A stretch of DNA of 5,407 bases from CAZIQY01 sp964541605 (GTDB lineage Bacteria; Desulfobacterota; Syntrophia; Syntrophales; UBA2185), in contig CAZIQY010000135.1 of the NCBI GenBank assembly GCA_964541605.1, forward strand, positions 1 through 5,407, read 5' to 3'. The position numbers and the translations under genes were made by a program. The notes beneath the pieces were generated by a model. It did no database searches, was not told the DNA's origin, and saw nothing but the letters and a program-made list of their open reading frames with translations. This document shows, in pieces, positions 1 to 5,353 of this stretch (position 1 is its first letter; the number at the start of each line of letters is the position of its first letter).

Positions 1-187
1 GGCAACCTGCGGGACCGCCCGGAAAATGGGACAGACAGACACTTAAATTGGCTCATATACCCATAAAAAACAACAAACTTTTATATGATTTATTAGATAC
101 TTAGAGAAGAATGGTTTGTATTTTTTGCGGTTTGGAAGGCAGATCGTAATCGATGGATGATCTGATATAGAGTACGTCAAAAGATTA
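1..187. other. Gene-free left edge and zapB upstream region
   Basis: No gene is supported here. The first ~50 bases are richer in G+C than what follows. They contain a GACAGACAGACACTTAAATT stretch at about 30-49, resembling the GGGACAGACACxTAAAT-type sequence I associate with REP/IS200-like transposase fringes in this group of bacteria; that association is from memory and untested. All three forward frames from base 1 close early (stops at about 44-46, 64-66 and 102-104), so a gene tail entering from the left could end here but cannot be identified. From base 60 on the sequence is AT-rich. A TATGAT at 84-89 could be a -10 box, but I see no matching -35, so no promoter is called. A weak AGATC/GATCT inverted repeat lies at 141-145 and 159-163. 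Confidence 0.4.
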
Positions 188-208
188 GTGCATATTAGTG
201 GGCGAAAG

Positions 209-439
209 GTGGAACTCATTAAGTTTAAGGAACTGGACAATAAAATAAGGAATCTAATCAGCGAACACTCATTGCTGAAAAAAAAGAACCAAGAGCTCGA
301 AGAACTTCTAAAAAACAAAGGAGTGGAGTTAGAAGAGGCAAACATTAAAATAAGGGGATTAAACGAGGAAAGGAATTCCATACGCACGAAGGTGGACTCG
401 CTTCTCGATTTGCTTCAGGACATCAATGTACAAAAATAG
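209..439 (+). CDS. zapB: ZapB-like cell division coiled-coil protein
   Basis: A 76-residue, highly charged protein with almost no glycine or proline, readable throughout as a heptad coiled coil (pattern KFKELDNKIRNL, then LLKKKNQELEELL, ending VDSLLDLLQDI). Length and composition match ZapB (about 80 aa in E. coli), a cytoplasmic coiled-coil dimer that joins the Z-ring through ZapA. The identity is supported mainly by its position 15 bp upstream of zapA, because coiled coils alone are weak evidence of homology. Two GTG starts are possible, at 188 and 209. I prefer 209, which gives the family-like N-terminus MELIKFKELDNKI; the longer form adds MHISGRK, which fits the family less well. Neither has a strong SD. 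An in-frame TGA at 158-160 limits extension further upstream. It is probably cotranscribed with zapA. The alternative is an unrelated short coiled-coil protein. Confidence 0.75.
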   Translation: MELIKFKELDNKIRNLISEHSLLKKKNQELEELLKNKGVELEEANIKIRGLNEERNSIRTKVDSLLDLLQDINVQK

Positions 440-440
440 T

Positions 441-446
441 TGAGGT
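441..446 (+). promoter_or_regulatory. zapA ribosome binding site (decides start)
   Basis: TGAGGT lies 8 nt before the TTG at 455 and immediately after the zapB stop (TAG, 437-439). The open frame extends back to another TTG at 440, but that codon would overlap this SD and add a non-family MRSLI extension. This site therefore supports initiation at 455 with the N-terminus MKKSFHIRILGQE. Confidence 0.6.
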
Positions 447-454
447 CGCTCATT

Positions 455-733
455 TTGAAAAAGAGTTTTCATATCAGAATACTGGGGCAGGAGTTGTCAG
501 TTTTAAGTGATTCAGGGGATGAACATGTTGCAAATGTTGTCAAGTATGTCAGCGACAAGGTGGAAGAAGTGAAGAAGCATTCTGATCATTATAACATTTT
601 GAGTGTTGCCATACTGACAGCTTTAAACATTGCTGATGAGTATATGAAATTTCGAAGTGTAGAAGAAGACATTTACAATCAATTGGAAAGCAGATCTGAG
701 AAATTAATTAGCCTTATAAATGAAGTAGGGTAG
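455..733 (+). CDS. zapA: Cell division protein ZapA
   Basis: A 92-residue ZapA-family protein that binds FtsZ in the cytoplasm, bundles its filaments and stabilises the Z-ring; it also recruits ZapB. The N-terminal globular part opens with KKSFHIRILGQELSVLSD, the family's typical beta-strand signature. A helix with HVANVVKYVSDKVEEVKK follows, then the conserved core ILSVAILTALNIADEYMK at about 52-69, and a C-terminal coiled coil to the end. Length is normal for the family. The start is the TTG at 455, chosen for the GAGGT SD 8 nt upstream and the family-like N-terminus; the frame stays open back to 440. It lies 15 bp after the zapB-like gene, so the two partners are likely cotranscribed. The 6S RNA begins about 10 bp after its stop, matching the zapA-ssrS neighbourhood of E. 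coli. Confidence 0.92.
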   Translation: MKKSFHIRILGQELSVLSDSGDEHVANVVKYVSDKVEEVKKHSDHYNILSVAILTALNIADEYMKFRSVEEDIYNQLESRSEKLISLINEVG

Positions 734-743
734 AAATAAGATA

Positions 744-940
744 TAATCCCCTGCGATGTGCGTGATTAACATTCGTTTTTTGAGCCAACACCTTGAACCG
801 GGGGCCTTTCCTTGTTCGCCGTGTGCATGTCTGCCAGCATCCCGTAACGGCGGGAGGTGGAAAGCCTAAAGCAGCAACAGGGTACCCACCTTATCGAAAG
901 GTTCAAAAAGGTGATTAACACGGCATATGCGGGGGTATTA
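744..940 (+). ncRNA. ssrS: 6S RNA
   Basis: A ~197-nt RNA that binds housekeeping RNA polymerase holoenzyme by imitating an open promoter and lowers transcription in slow growth. The ends pair: TAATCCCCTGCGATGTGCGTG at 744-764 pairs with 919-940 (ATGCGGGGGTATTA side), with three single-base bulges. Family-like blocks appear in order: CCCTGCGATGTGCGTG (5' closing stem), ACCTTGAACC at 790-799, TGCATG near 824-829, GAAAGCCTAAAG at 860-871, GGTTCAA at 900-906 and the 3' closing strand. CACCTTGAACC (789-799) pairs with 900-913 around a three-base bulge. The apex hairpin is TCCCG/CGGGA (840-844 with 851-855). A T-run follows at 941-947. It sits just after zapA, where ssrS lies in many proteobacteria, though here rny rather than a fau/ygfA gene follows. 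It may be processed from a zapA-containing transcript or have its own promoter. Ends are approximate. Confidence 0.9.
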
Positions 941-947
941 TTTTTTT
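919..947 (+). terminator. 3' end of 6S RNA with T-run
   Basis: The 3' closing strand of 6S RNA, including GCGGGGG, is followed by ATTA and then seven T at 941-947. Paired with its distant 5' partner (744-764) it could act as a Rho-independent terminator. The long loop makes this unusual, and 3' end formation could instead involve processing. Confidence 0.4.
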
Positions 948-1212
948 ATGCCCCACTCAAACTCCTTCCTCGCTATCCCCTTCGAGACATTTTTTGAAAT
1001 TACGACCGAAGGGGTTCTGCATTTTCCCTTCAAAAAACTTTATTGCGGTATAACCGCGCAATTAGTTGACGGAGAACATCACATAAATTTTCCGTGAAGT
1101 GGAAGGATATGATCGTTGCTACGCTTATTTACTGAACGTCAGGAAAACATGGTTTAGATGATGAATGATCGGGGGATAAGCCTTATTTAAGATAAAGGGG
1201 GGTGAATAGGCT
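948..1212 (+). other. Non-coding region between 6S RNA and rny
   Basis: No coding region is supported. Two inverted repeats stand out. CCCCTTCG at 977-984 is perfectly complementary to CGAAGGGG at 1007-1014, with a 22-nt AT-rich loop. GCGGT at 1045-1049 pairs with ACCGC at 1053-1057 around a 3-nt loop, with flanking TT/AA that can extend it. Neither is followed by a T-run, so neither is a standard terminator. TTGACG at 1066-1071 could be a -35 box, but there is no good -10 at 16-18 bp. TATGAT at 1108-1113 could be a -10, but has no clear -35. The rny promoter is presumably in this stretch. The right end holds the strong rny SD. Confidence 0.45.
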
Positions 1213-1213
1213 T
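1178..1213 (+). promoter_or_regulatory. rny ribosome binding site within a possible hairpin
   Basis: The purine run GGGGGGTGA (1197-1205) ends 7 nt before the TTG start at 1213, a strong SD that fixes this start over the ATG at 1228. AAGCC plus TAT on the left (1178-1186, one bulged T) can pair with ATAGGCTT on the right (1206-1213). This gives eight base pairs that place the SD in a ~19-nt loop and pair the first base of the start codon. A competing pairing, CCTTAT with ATAAAGG (1181-1186 with 1192-1198), would cover the first SD bases. The SD is seen directly; the regulatory role is inference. Confidence 0.5.
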
Positions 1214-2778
1214 TGATATATAATGAAATGATTATATTGGTGATATTTGCGGCAGTTGCCGTCGGGACATTGTTGGGCTATGTTTTGAGTCAGAAGCTTT
1301 CAAGAAAAAAACTGGAATCTTCAGAAAACCTTTCGGCAAGGATTGTGGATGAGGCAAAAAAGGAAGCTGAGACTATAAAAAAAGAGGCCGTTCTTCAGAC
1401 CAAAGAAAATCTTCTTAAAGCAAAAACGGAATTCGAAAAAGATACAAGGGAGCGGAAAAGCGATCTCGATAATCTCGAGAGAAGATTACGGTCTAAAGAA
1501 GAAAATATTGATAAGAGAATAGACTTGCTTTCTCAGAAGGAAACGAATTTTGAAAACAGAGAGAAAGCCTTGATACACAAGGAGTCTCATCTCAACGAAA
1601 AACATGACAGATTAAATCGCATGCTGGAGGAGCAGAAAGAAAAGCTGGAAAAGATAGCGGGAATTTCATCAGAAGAAGCGAAAAATCATCTCATTCAGTC
1701 CATGGAAGCCATGGCAAAGCGGGATGCGGCAACAGCAATAAGAAAAATTGAAGAAGAGGCGAAACGCATTGCCGATAAGACATCAAGAGAGATCATTGCC
1801 TATGCGATTCAGAGGTATGCAGGTGAATTTGTAGCTGAAAATACCGTCTCGGTGGTCAATCTCCCAAATGATGAAATGAAAGGAAGAATCATTGGACGTG
1901 AGGGTAGAAACATAAGGGCTATTGAGGCAGCCACGGGTATAGACCTGATTGTAGATGATACGCCGGAGGCGGTTGTCCTTTCAAGCTTTGATCCCATCAG
2001 GCGTGAGGTGGCGAGAATATCTCTGGAACGGTTGATTACAGACGGCAGAATCCATCCAGGGAGAATTGAAGATATTGTTAAAAAAGTCAGGGCTGAGATT
2101 GATGTTATCATTCGGGAAACCGGCGAAAGGACGTCTTTTGATGCAGGCGTTCATGATATCCACCCCGAAATCATTTATCTCCTTGGGAGCCTCAGGTTTC
2201 GAACCAGCTTTTCTCAGAATGTTCTTCAGCACTCCATAGAGGTCGCCCATCTGACGGGTATGATGGCCGCTGAGTTGAAGATGAATATCAAAGAAGCTAA
2301 GAGAGCCGGCTTACTTCATGACATCGGTAAGGCGGTTGACCATAAGATTGAGGGGACACATGCGGCAATCGGGGCCGATTATGCCAAGCGATTCGGCGAG
2401 ACAGCCAAAATTATCCAGGCTATTGCAACGCACCATGATGACGGCCGAACCAACACCCTCTTGGGGGTACTTGTGCAGGCGGCAGATACACTGTCAGCAG
2501 CAAGACCCGGTGCACGGAGGGAAATGCTTGAGACTTATGTCAAACGCCTGGAAGAACTTGAGAGTATTGCAAATTCGTTCAGCGGTGTTGATAAATGCTA
2601 TGCGATCCAGGCAGGAAGAGAAATTCGTATTCTAGTTGAAAACGAGAGAATTTCCGACAATGATACCGTCATGCTGTGCAAGGATATTATCAAAAAGATA
2701 GAAACAGATTTGACGTATCCCGGACAAATAAAGGTAACCGTGATCCGAGAAACGAGAGTTTCGGACTTTGCAAGATAG
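1213..2778 (+). CDS. rny: Ribonuclease Y
   Basis: A 521-residue membrane-anchored endoribonuclease that starts bulk mRNA decay by cutting single-stranded RNA; the length matches the family (about 515-520). Domain order is complete. An N-terminal transmembrane helix covers about residues 6-25 (IILVIFAAVAVGTLLGYVL). A long charged coiled coil runs from about 30 to 195. A KH RNA-binding domain has GREG at 228-231, followed by RNIRAIEAATGIDLIVDD. The HD phosphohydrolase domain has H340 (QHSIEVAHL), the diagnostic H369-D370 in LLHDIGKA, THHDD at 406-410 and D425 in VQAADTLSAARPGARRE. The C-terminus (VIRETRVSDFAR) is typical. No catalytic residue appears missing. The start is a TTG chosen for the GGGGGGTGA SD 7 nt upstream and because it leaves a short N-terminus before the helix. 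ymdB follows after 12 bp, the same pairing as in Bacillus subtilis. Confidence 0.97.
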   Translation: MIYNEMIILVIFAAVAVGTLLGYVLSQKLSRKKLESSENLSARIVDEAKKEAETIKKEAVLQTKENLLKAKTEFEKDTRERKSDLDNLERRLRSKEENIDKRIDLLSQKETNFENREKALIHKESHLNEKHDRLNRMLEEQKEKLEKIAGISSEEAKNHLIQSMEAMAKRDAATAIRKIEEEAKRIADKTSREIIAYAIQRYAGEFVAENTVSVVNLPNDEMKGRIIGREGRNIRAIEAATGIDLIVDDTPEAVVLSSFDPIRREVARISLERLITDGRIHPGRIEDIVKKVRAEIDVIIRETGERTSFDAGVHDIHPEIIYLLGSLRFRTSFSQNVLQHSIEVAHLTGMMAAELKMNIKEAKRAGLLHDIGKAVDHKIEGTHAAIGADYAKRFGETAKIIQAIATHHDDGRTNTLLGVLVQAADTLSAARPGARREMLETYVKRLEELESIANSFSGVDKCYAIQAGREIRILVENERISDNDTVMLCKDIIKKIETDLTYPGQIKVTVIRETRVSDFAR

Positions 2779-2790
2779 GAAACCGGGAAC

Positions 2791-3576
2791 ATGAAGATAT
2801 TATTTATTGGTGATATTGTTGGCAAACCGGGAAGGCACGCTGTTCGTGAACTTGTACCGGAAATTATCTCCCAATATGGAGTCGATTTTGTCATCGGCAA
2901 CTGTGAGAATGCGGCAGCAGGTTTCGGTGTGACGAGGGATGTCGTTGAAGAACTCTACGATAGTCATATTCAGGTACTGACTTCGGGAAACCATATATGG
3001 GACAAAAAAGAAATTACGGAATTTGCTGAAGATTATGAAACACTTCTCAGACCCGCTAATTATCCTGCGGGAACACCCGGCTGGGGCAGCGTCGTGATGG
3101 CCGGTTCTTCGGGAATATACGTAGGTGTCATCAATCTCATGGGAAGGGTCTTCATGGCTCCTCTTGATTGTCCCTTCAGGACGGCAGAAAAAGAAATAGA
3201 CAAATTGAGGAAAAGAACGAAGGTCATTATCGTGGATATTCATGCCGAGGCAACATCTGAAAAAGAGGCCATTGGCTGGTTCCTGGATGGCCGGGTTAGT
3301 GCCGTCGTGGGAACGCACACCCACGTGCAGACGGCGGATGAAAGAATATTGCCTGAGGGTACCGCTTATATCACCGATGTCGGCATGACGGGACCGTTTA
3401 ATTCAATCATCGGGATAAGAAAAGATCTGATACTGGAAAGATTTTTGATTCAGGTGCCGAACAGGTTCGTTGTGGCCAAAGATGACGTTCGACTCCAGGG
3501 AGTTATTCTTGATATTGATGAGAAGAGTGGCAAGGCCAGGAACATTCGAAGATTAACGATGAATGTGGCTGCCTGA
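2791..3576 (+). CDS. ymdB: YmdB-family metallophosphoesterase (cyclic-nucleotide phosphodiesterase family)
   Basis: A 261-residue cytoplasmic enzyme of the YmdB/TIGR00282 calcineurin-like phosphoesterase family; normal length is about 260-265. B. subtilis YmdB hydrolyses 2',3'- and 3',5'-cyclic nucleotides and affects biofilm and motility choice; the Deinococcus relative is a phosphodiesterase of known structure. All expected di-metal residues are visible: D8 in FIGDIVGKPGR, E39-N40 in GNCENAA, N67-H68 in SGNHIWD, H151 in VDIHAEATSEK, and H176 and H178 in VGTHTHVQT. DVGMTGPFNSIIG (196-208) is another family hallmark. It starts with ATG, with AGGA at 2777-2780 overlapping the end of rny (stop at 2776-2778), suggesting translational coupling. 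It probably shares a transcript with rny, so the endonuclease and an enzyme able to act on cyclic-phosphate nucleotides are co-expressed. The true substrate in this organism is unknown. Confidence 0.93.
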   Translation: MKILFIGDIVGKPGRHAVRELVPEIISQYGVDFVIGNCENAAAGFGVTRDVVEELYDSHIQVLTSGNHIWDKKEITEFAEDYETLLRPANYPAGTPGWGSVVMAGSSGIYVGVINLMGRVFMAPLDCPFRTAEKEIDKLRKRTKVIIVDIHAEATSEKEAIGWFLDGRVSAVVGTHTHVQTADERILPEGTAYITDVGMTGPFNSIIGIRKDLILERFLIQVPNRFVVAKDDVRLQGVILDIDEKSGKARNIRRLTMNVAA

Positions 3577-3624
3577 ACAATGAAAAACATTTTTCGAATT
3601 GAAGATTCTCACAGTCAAAGACAC

Positions 3625-3650
3625 ACGCTCCCGGTCATGGCCGGGAGCGT
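3625..3650 (+). terminator. GC-rich hairpin after ymdB
   Basis: ACGCTCCCGG (3625-3634) and CCGGGAGCGT (3641-3650) form a perfect 10-bp stem with a 6-nt loop, 49 nt after the ymdB stop. There is no T-run downstream (ATTCTGCAAG follows), so it is not a classical intrinsic terminator. It may stabilise the rny-ymdB mRNA 3' end, pause polymerase, or be part of the tyrS leader. Structure certain, role uncertain. Confidence 0.5.
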
Positions 3651-3672
3651 ATTCTGCAAGAAAAGCATGATA

Positions 3673-3757
3673 GACGGTGACAAAGGGTGTAATCAAAAAA
3701 AAATTTTCTTTACAGGGAAGCACCGTCCTGTGGGCGGAGAGCTTCACTTTGTGGAGC
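3673..3757 (+). promoter_or_regulatory. Structured tyrS leader with SD-sequestering hairpin
   Basis: The tyrS SD (GGAG, 3753-3756) lies inside GCTTCAC-TTT-GTGGAGC (3741-3757), a 7-bp hairpin with a 3-nt loop and one G-U pair, which would hide it. A competing fold pairs GAAGC (3717-3721) with GCTTC (3741-3745) and stacks near a second hairpin, CCGTCC-TGT-GGGCGG (3723-3737); this would free the SD. A third element, GACGGTG (3673-3679) with CACCGTC (3721-3727), is perfect over 7 bp and excludes the competing fold. This is the architecture of a translational switch, but no known riboswitch or T-box motif is recognised. The pairings are read directly; the switching is inferred. Confidence 0.45.
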
Positions 3758-3764
3758 GAATCAA

Positions 3765-5051
3765 TTGAAAAACGTCTACGAAGTTTTATGTGAAAGAGGA
3801 TTTGTTGAGCAGGTTTCAGATGAGGTTCTGGTTAAGGATCTTCTGCAGAACGAAAAAATTAACTGTTATATCGGTTTTGATCCAACCGCCGCAAGCCTTC
3901 ACATAGGAAGCCTTGTGCCTATTATGGCGCTGGTTCATATGCAAAAATGCGGTCATAGGCCGATCGTTCTGATAGGCGGCGGAACAGGCTTGATCGGGGA
4001 TCCCAGTGGGAAAACGGAAATGCGACAGTTTCTTACTGCGAAGGATATTGAGTATAATGCCCGGTGCTTGCAGAAGCAATTGTCACAATACATCAATTTT
4101 GAAAATAACGGGGCCGTGCTGTTAAATAATGCGGAATGGCTAACAGGACTGAATTATATTGAATTTTTAAGGGATATTGGACGACATTTCAGCGTAAATA
4201 AAATGTTGGCTGCAGAGAGTTACAAATTGAGACTGGAGACGGGACTCAATTTTATTGAATTCAACTATATGCTCCTACAGGCTTACGATTTTCTGCATCT
4301 TTTCAGGCATTATGATTGTGTTCTCCAGATGGGCGGGAATGATCAATGGGGGAATATGCTGGCTGGCAGCGATCTGATCAGAAGGGTTGAAGGGAAAAAC
4401 GCCTTCAGCATGACCTTCCCCCTCATCACAACAGCGCTCGGTCATAAAATGGGAAAAACTGAGAAGGGAACAGTCTGGCTTGATGCGGGGTTGACCTCTC
4501 CCTATGATTATTATCAATTCTGGATCAATACTGACGATGCCGACCTGGAGAGATTTCTCGCGCTGTTTACCATTTTACCGATGGATGAAATCAGACAGGT
4601 ACAGATTCTTACTGATGCCCGTTTGAATATGGCAAAAGCGGTTTTGGCATTTGAGGCGACAATTATTTCACATGGCAGGGAGGCTGCTTTGTCTGCGTGG
4701 AAGGCTTCAGCGGCAGCTTTTGGCGTAAAGCCTGTTGATCCATCTGTTCTTCCGGCAAGTGCCATTCCAAGAGTCGAGGTAGTTCCGGACGATTCTGCTA
4801 TATGCAGGATAATAATATCGAAAGAGGATCTGGAAAAGGGAATACCGGCCTATGAGTTATTTTATGAAACAAATCTTTGTGCATCGAAAAGTGAGGCCCG
4901 GAGAATCATTGCTCAGGGTGGTGGCTATGTGAATGACATTCAGATTAAATCTTTCGATGAAAAGATTGGGATAAATCACTTTGGGGAAGGTAAAAGGATA
5001 TTTATCCGAAAAGGGAAAAAGAGATATTCCGTCATAGAAAAAGGAGAATAA
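3765..5051 (+). CDS. tyrS: Tyrosyl-tRNA synthetase
   Basis: A 428-residue class I aminoacyl-tRNA synthetase that attaches tyrosine to tRNA-Tyr in the cytoplasm; it is of usual bacterial length. The catalytic Rossmann domain starts with CYIGFDPTA (34-42), with tyrosine-binding Y35 and D39. The HIGH motif is HIGS at 46-49 in SLHIGSLVP, followed by GGGTGLIGDPSGK (71-83). NYMLLQAYDF and QMGGNDQWGN (188-197) line the tyrosine site. The second signature appears as KMGKT (228-232), a common TyrRS form of KMSKS. An anticodon-binding alpha-helical region follows, then a C-terminal S4-like RNA-binding domain at about 360-428 (ASKSEARRIIAQGGGYVN). The start is TTG with GGAG 8 nt upstream, and the N-terminus MKNVYEVLCERGFVEQVSDE fits the family. 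It sits 188 bp after ymdB, possibly with its own control through the structured leader. An rRNA operon begins about 300 bp downstream. Confidence 0.97.
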   Translation: MKNVYEVLCERGFVEQVSDEVLVKDLLQNEKINCYIGFDPTAASLHIGSLVPIMALVHMQKCGHRPIVLIGGGTGLIGDPSGKTEMRQFLTAKDIEYNARCLQKQLSQYINFENNGAVLLNNAEWLTGLNYIEFLRDIGRHFSVNKMLAAESYKLRLETGLNFIEFNYMLLQAYDFLHLFRHYDCVLQMGGNDQWGNMLAGSDLIRRVEGKNAFSMTFPLITTALGHKMGKTEKGTVWLDAGLTSPYDYYQFWINTDDADLERFLALFTILPMDEIRQVQILTDARLNMAKAVLAFEATIISHGREAALSAWKASAAAFGVKPVDPSVLPASAIPRVEVVPDDSAICRIIISKEDLEKGIPAYELFYETNLCASKSEARRIIAQGGGYVNDIQIKSFDEKIGINHFGEGKRIFIRKGKKRYSVIEKGE

Positions 5052-5122
5052 ATCGTTTCTGCGAGACGAGAATGGAATATTATCTAATAAAATAAATTGG
5101 TTAACAGTTAGTTACTTTTTTT
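5052..5122 (+). terminator. Weak candidate terminators after tyrS
   Basis: CGTTTC (5054-5059) pairs with GAGACG (5063-5068) around TGC just after the tyrS stop, extendable by one T-A pair, but has no T-run. Further on, a poor bulged 5-bp stem (5100-5105 with 5111-5115) is followed by seven T (5116-5122). Neither is a strong intrinsic terminator, so read-through from tyrS into the rRNA leader cannot be excluded. Confidence 0.3.
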
Positions 5123-5162
5123 AAAGTTTTTTCTTGACACCTGATGATAGACGATGTAGAAA
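5115..5162 (+). promoter_or_regulatory. rRNA operon promoter P1 with AT-rich upstream element
   Basis: A perfect -35 TTGACA at 5134-5139 is followed at 17 bp by TAGAAA (5157-5162) as the best -10, four of six consensus bases. The preceding CTTTTTTTAAAGTTTTTT tract is AT-rich like UP elements that boost rrn promoters by binding the RNA polymerase alpha subunit. Transcription would begin near 5169. Position upstream of 16S supports the call. Confidence 0.6.
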
Positions 5163-5215
5163 CCGCTTTCTTTTCTTCACGCAATCATTTTGTTGTTCAT
5201 GAAACGAAATAATTC

Positions 5216-5250
5216 TTGACAGAAAATTTTTTTTAGCTTACATCTATAAA
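5216..5250 (+). promoter_or_regulatory. Second candidate rRNA promoter P2
   Basis: A second perfect TTGACA at 5216-5221 repeats the nine bases TTCTTGACA of P1, 82 bp downstream. The -10 is unclear. TTACAT (5238-5243) has normal 16-bp spacing but weak sequence, while TATAAA (5245-5250) has good sequence but 23-bp spacing. Tandem rrn promoters are common, so this is plausible. Confidence 0.5.
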
Positions 5251-5275
5251 CTCGTTTTTGAGATGTTCTTTGGAA
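5251..5275 (+). promoter_or_regulatory. rRNA leader boxB/boxA-like antitermination site
   Basis: TGTTCTTTGGAA at 5264-5275 resembles the rrn boxA sequence (TGCTCTTTAACA in E. coli) that binds NusB/S10 and prevents Rho termination of rRNA transcripts. A tiny CTCG/TGAG hairpin (5251-5254 with 5259-5262) just upstream is in the position of boxB. The remaining leader (5276-5353) contains an AT-rich imperfect hairpin (about 5306-5327) and probably the 5' strand of the 16S processing stem, whose partner lies outside the window. Confidence 0.6.
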
Positions 5276-5353
5276 ATTGAATAGTGGGATAATTGATTTG
5301 TGGGTCCTTTTCTTTTTTAGAAAATGGAAAGAAATGTCTAAGCTAAGGATTAA

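Noticed and set aside
43..387. Minus-strand open frame of 114 codons across the zapB region
   Set aside because: It lies opposite the coiled-coil gene, and its serine/leucine/phenylalanine-rich product mirrors the lysine/glutamate-rich sense strand; no family resemblance.
1105..1119. Sigma-54 promoter (GG-N10-GC) upstream of rny
   Set aside because: The nearest GG and GC pairs are 11 or 15 bases apart and the surrounding consensus is poor.
1109..1193. Very short leader peptides (8-10 codons) before rny
   Set aside because: The ATG at 1109 has a purine run too close to act as a normal SD, and the ATG near 1158 has none; such short frames are expected by chance.
1809..2900. Several overlapping frames within and at the end of rny
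   Set aside because: All are covered by the intact KH and HD domains of RNase Y in the sense frame.
2800..3324. Minus-strand open frame of 174 codons inside ymdB
   Set aside because: It is antisense to a fully conserved phosphoesterase with all metal ligands; its translation resembles no known protein.
3577..3764. T-box riboswitch upstream of tyrS
   Set aside because: The spacer is only 188 nt, has no recognisable T-box core (AGGGTGGNACCGCG-like) or Stem I, no UGGU acceptor-pairing bulge, and no terminator T-run.
3816..4765. Minus-strand frames inside tyrS
   Set aside because: They are antisense to the intact TyrRS catalytic and anticodon-binding regions, with no family resemblance.
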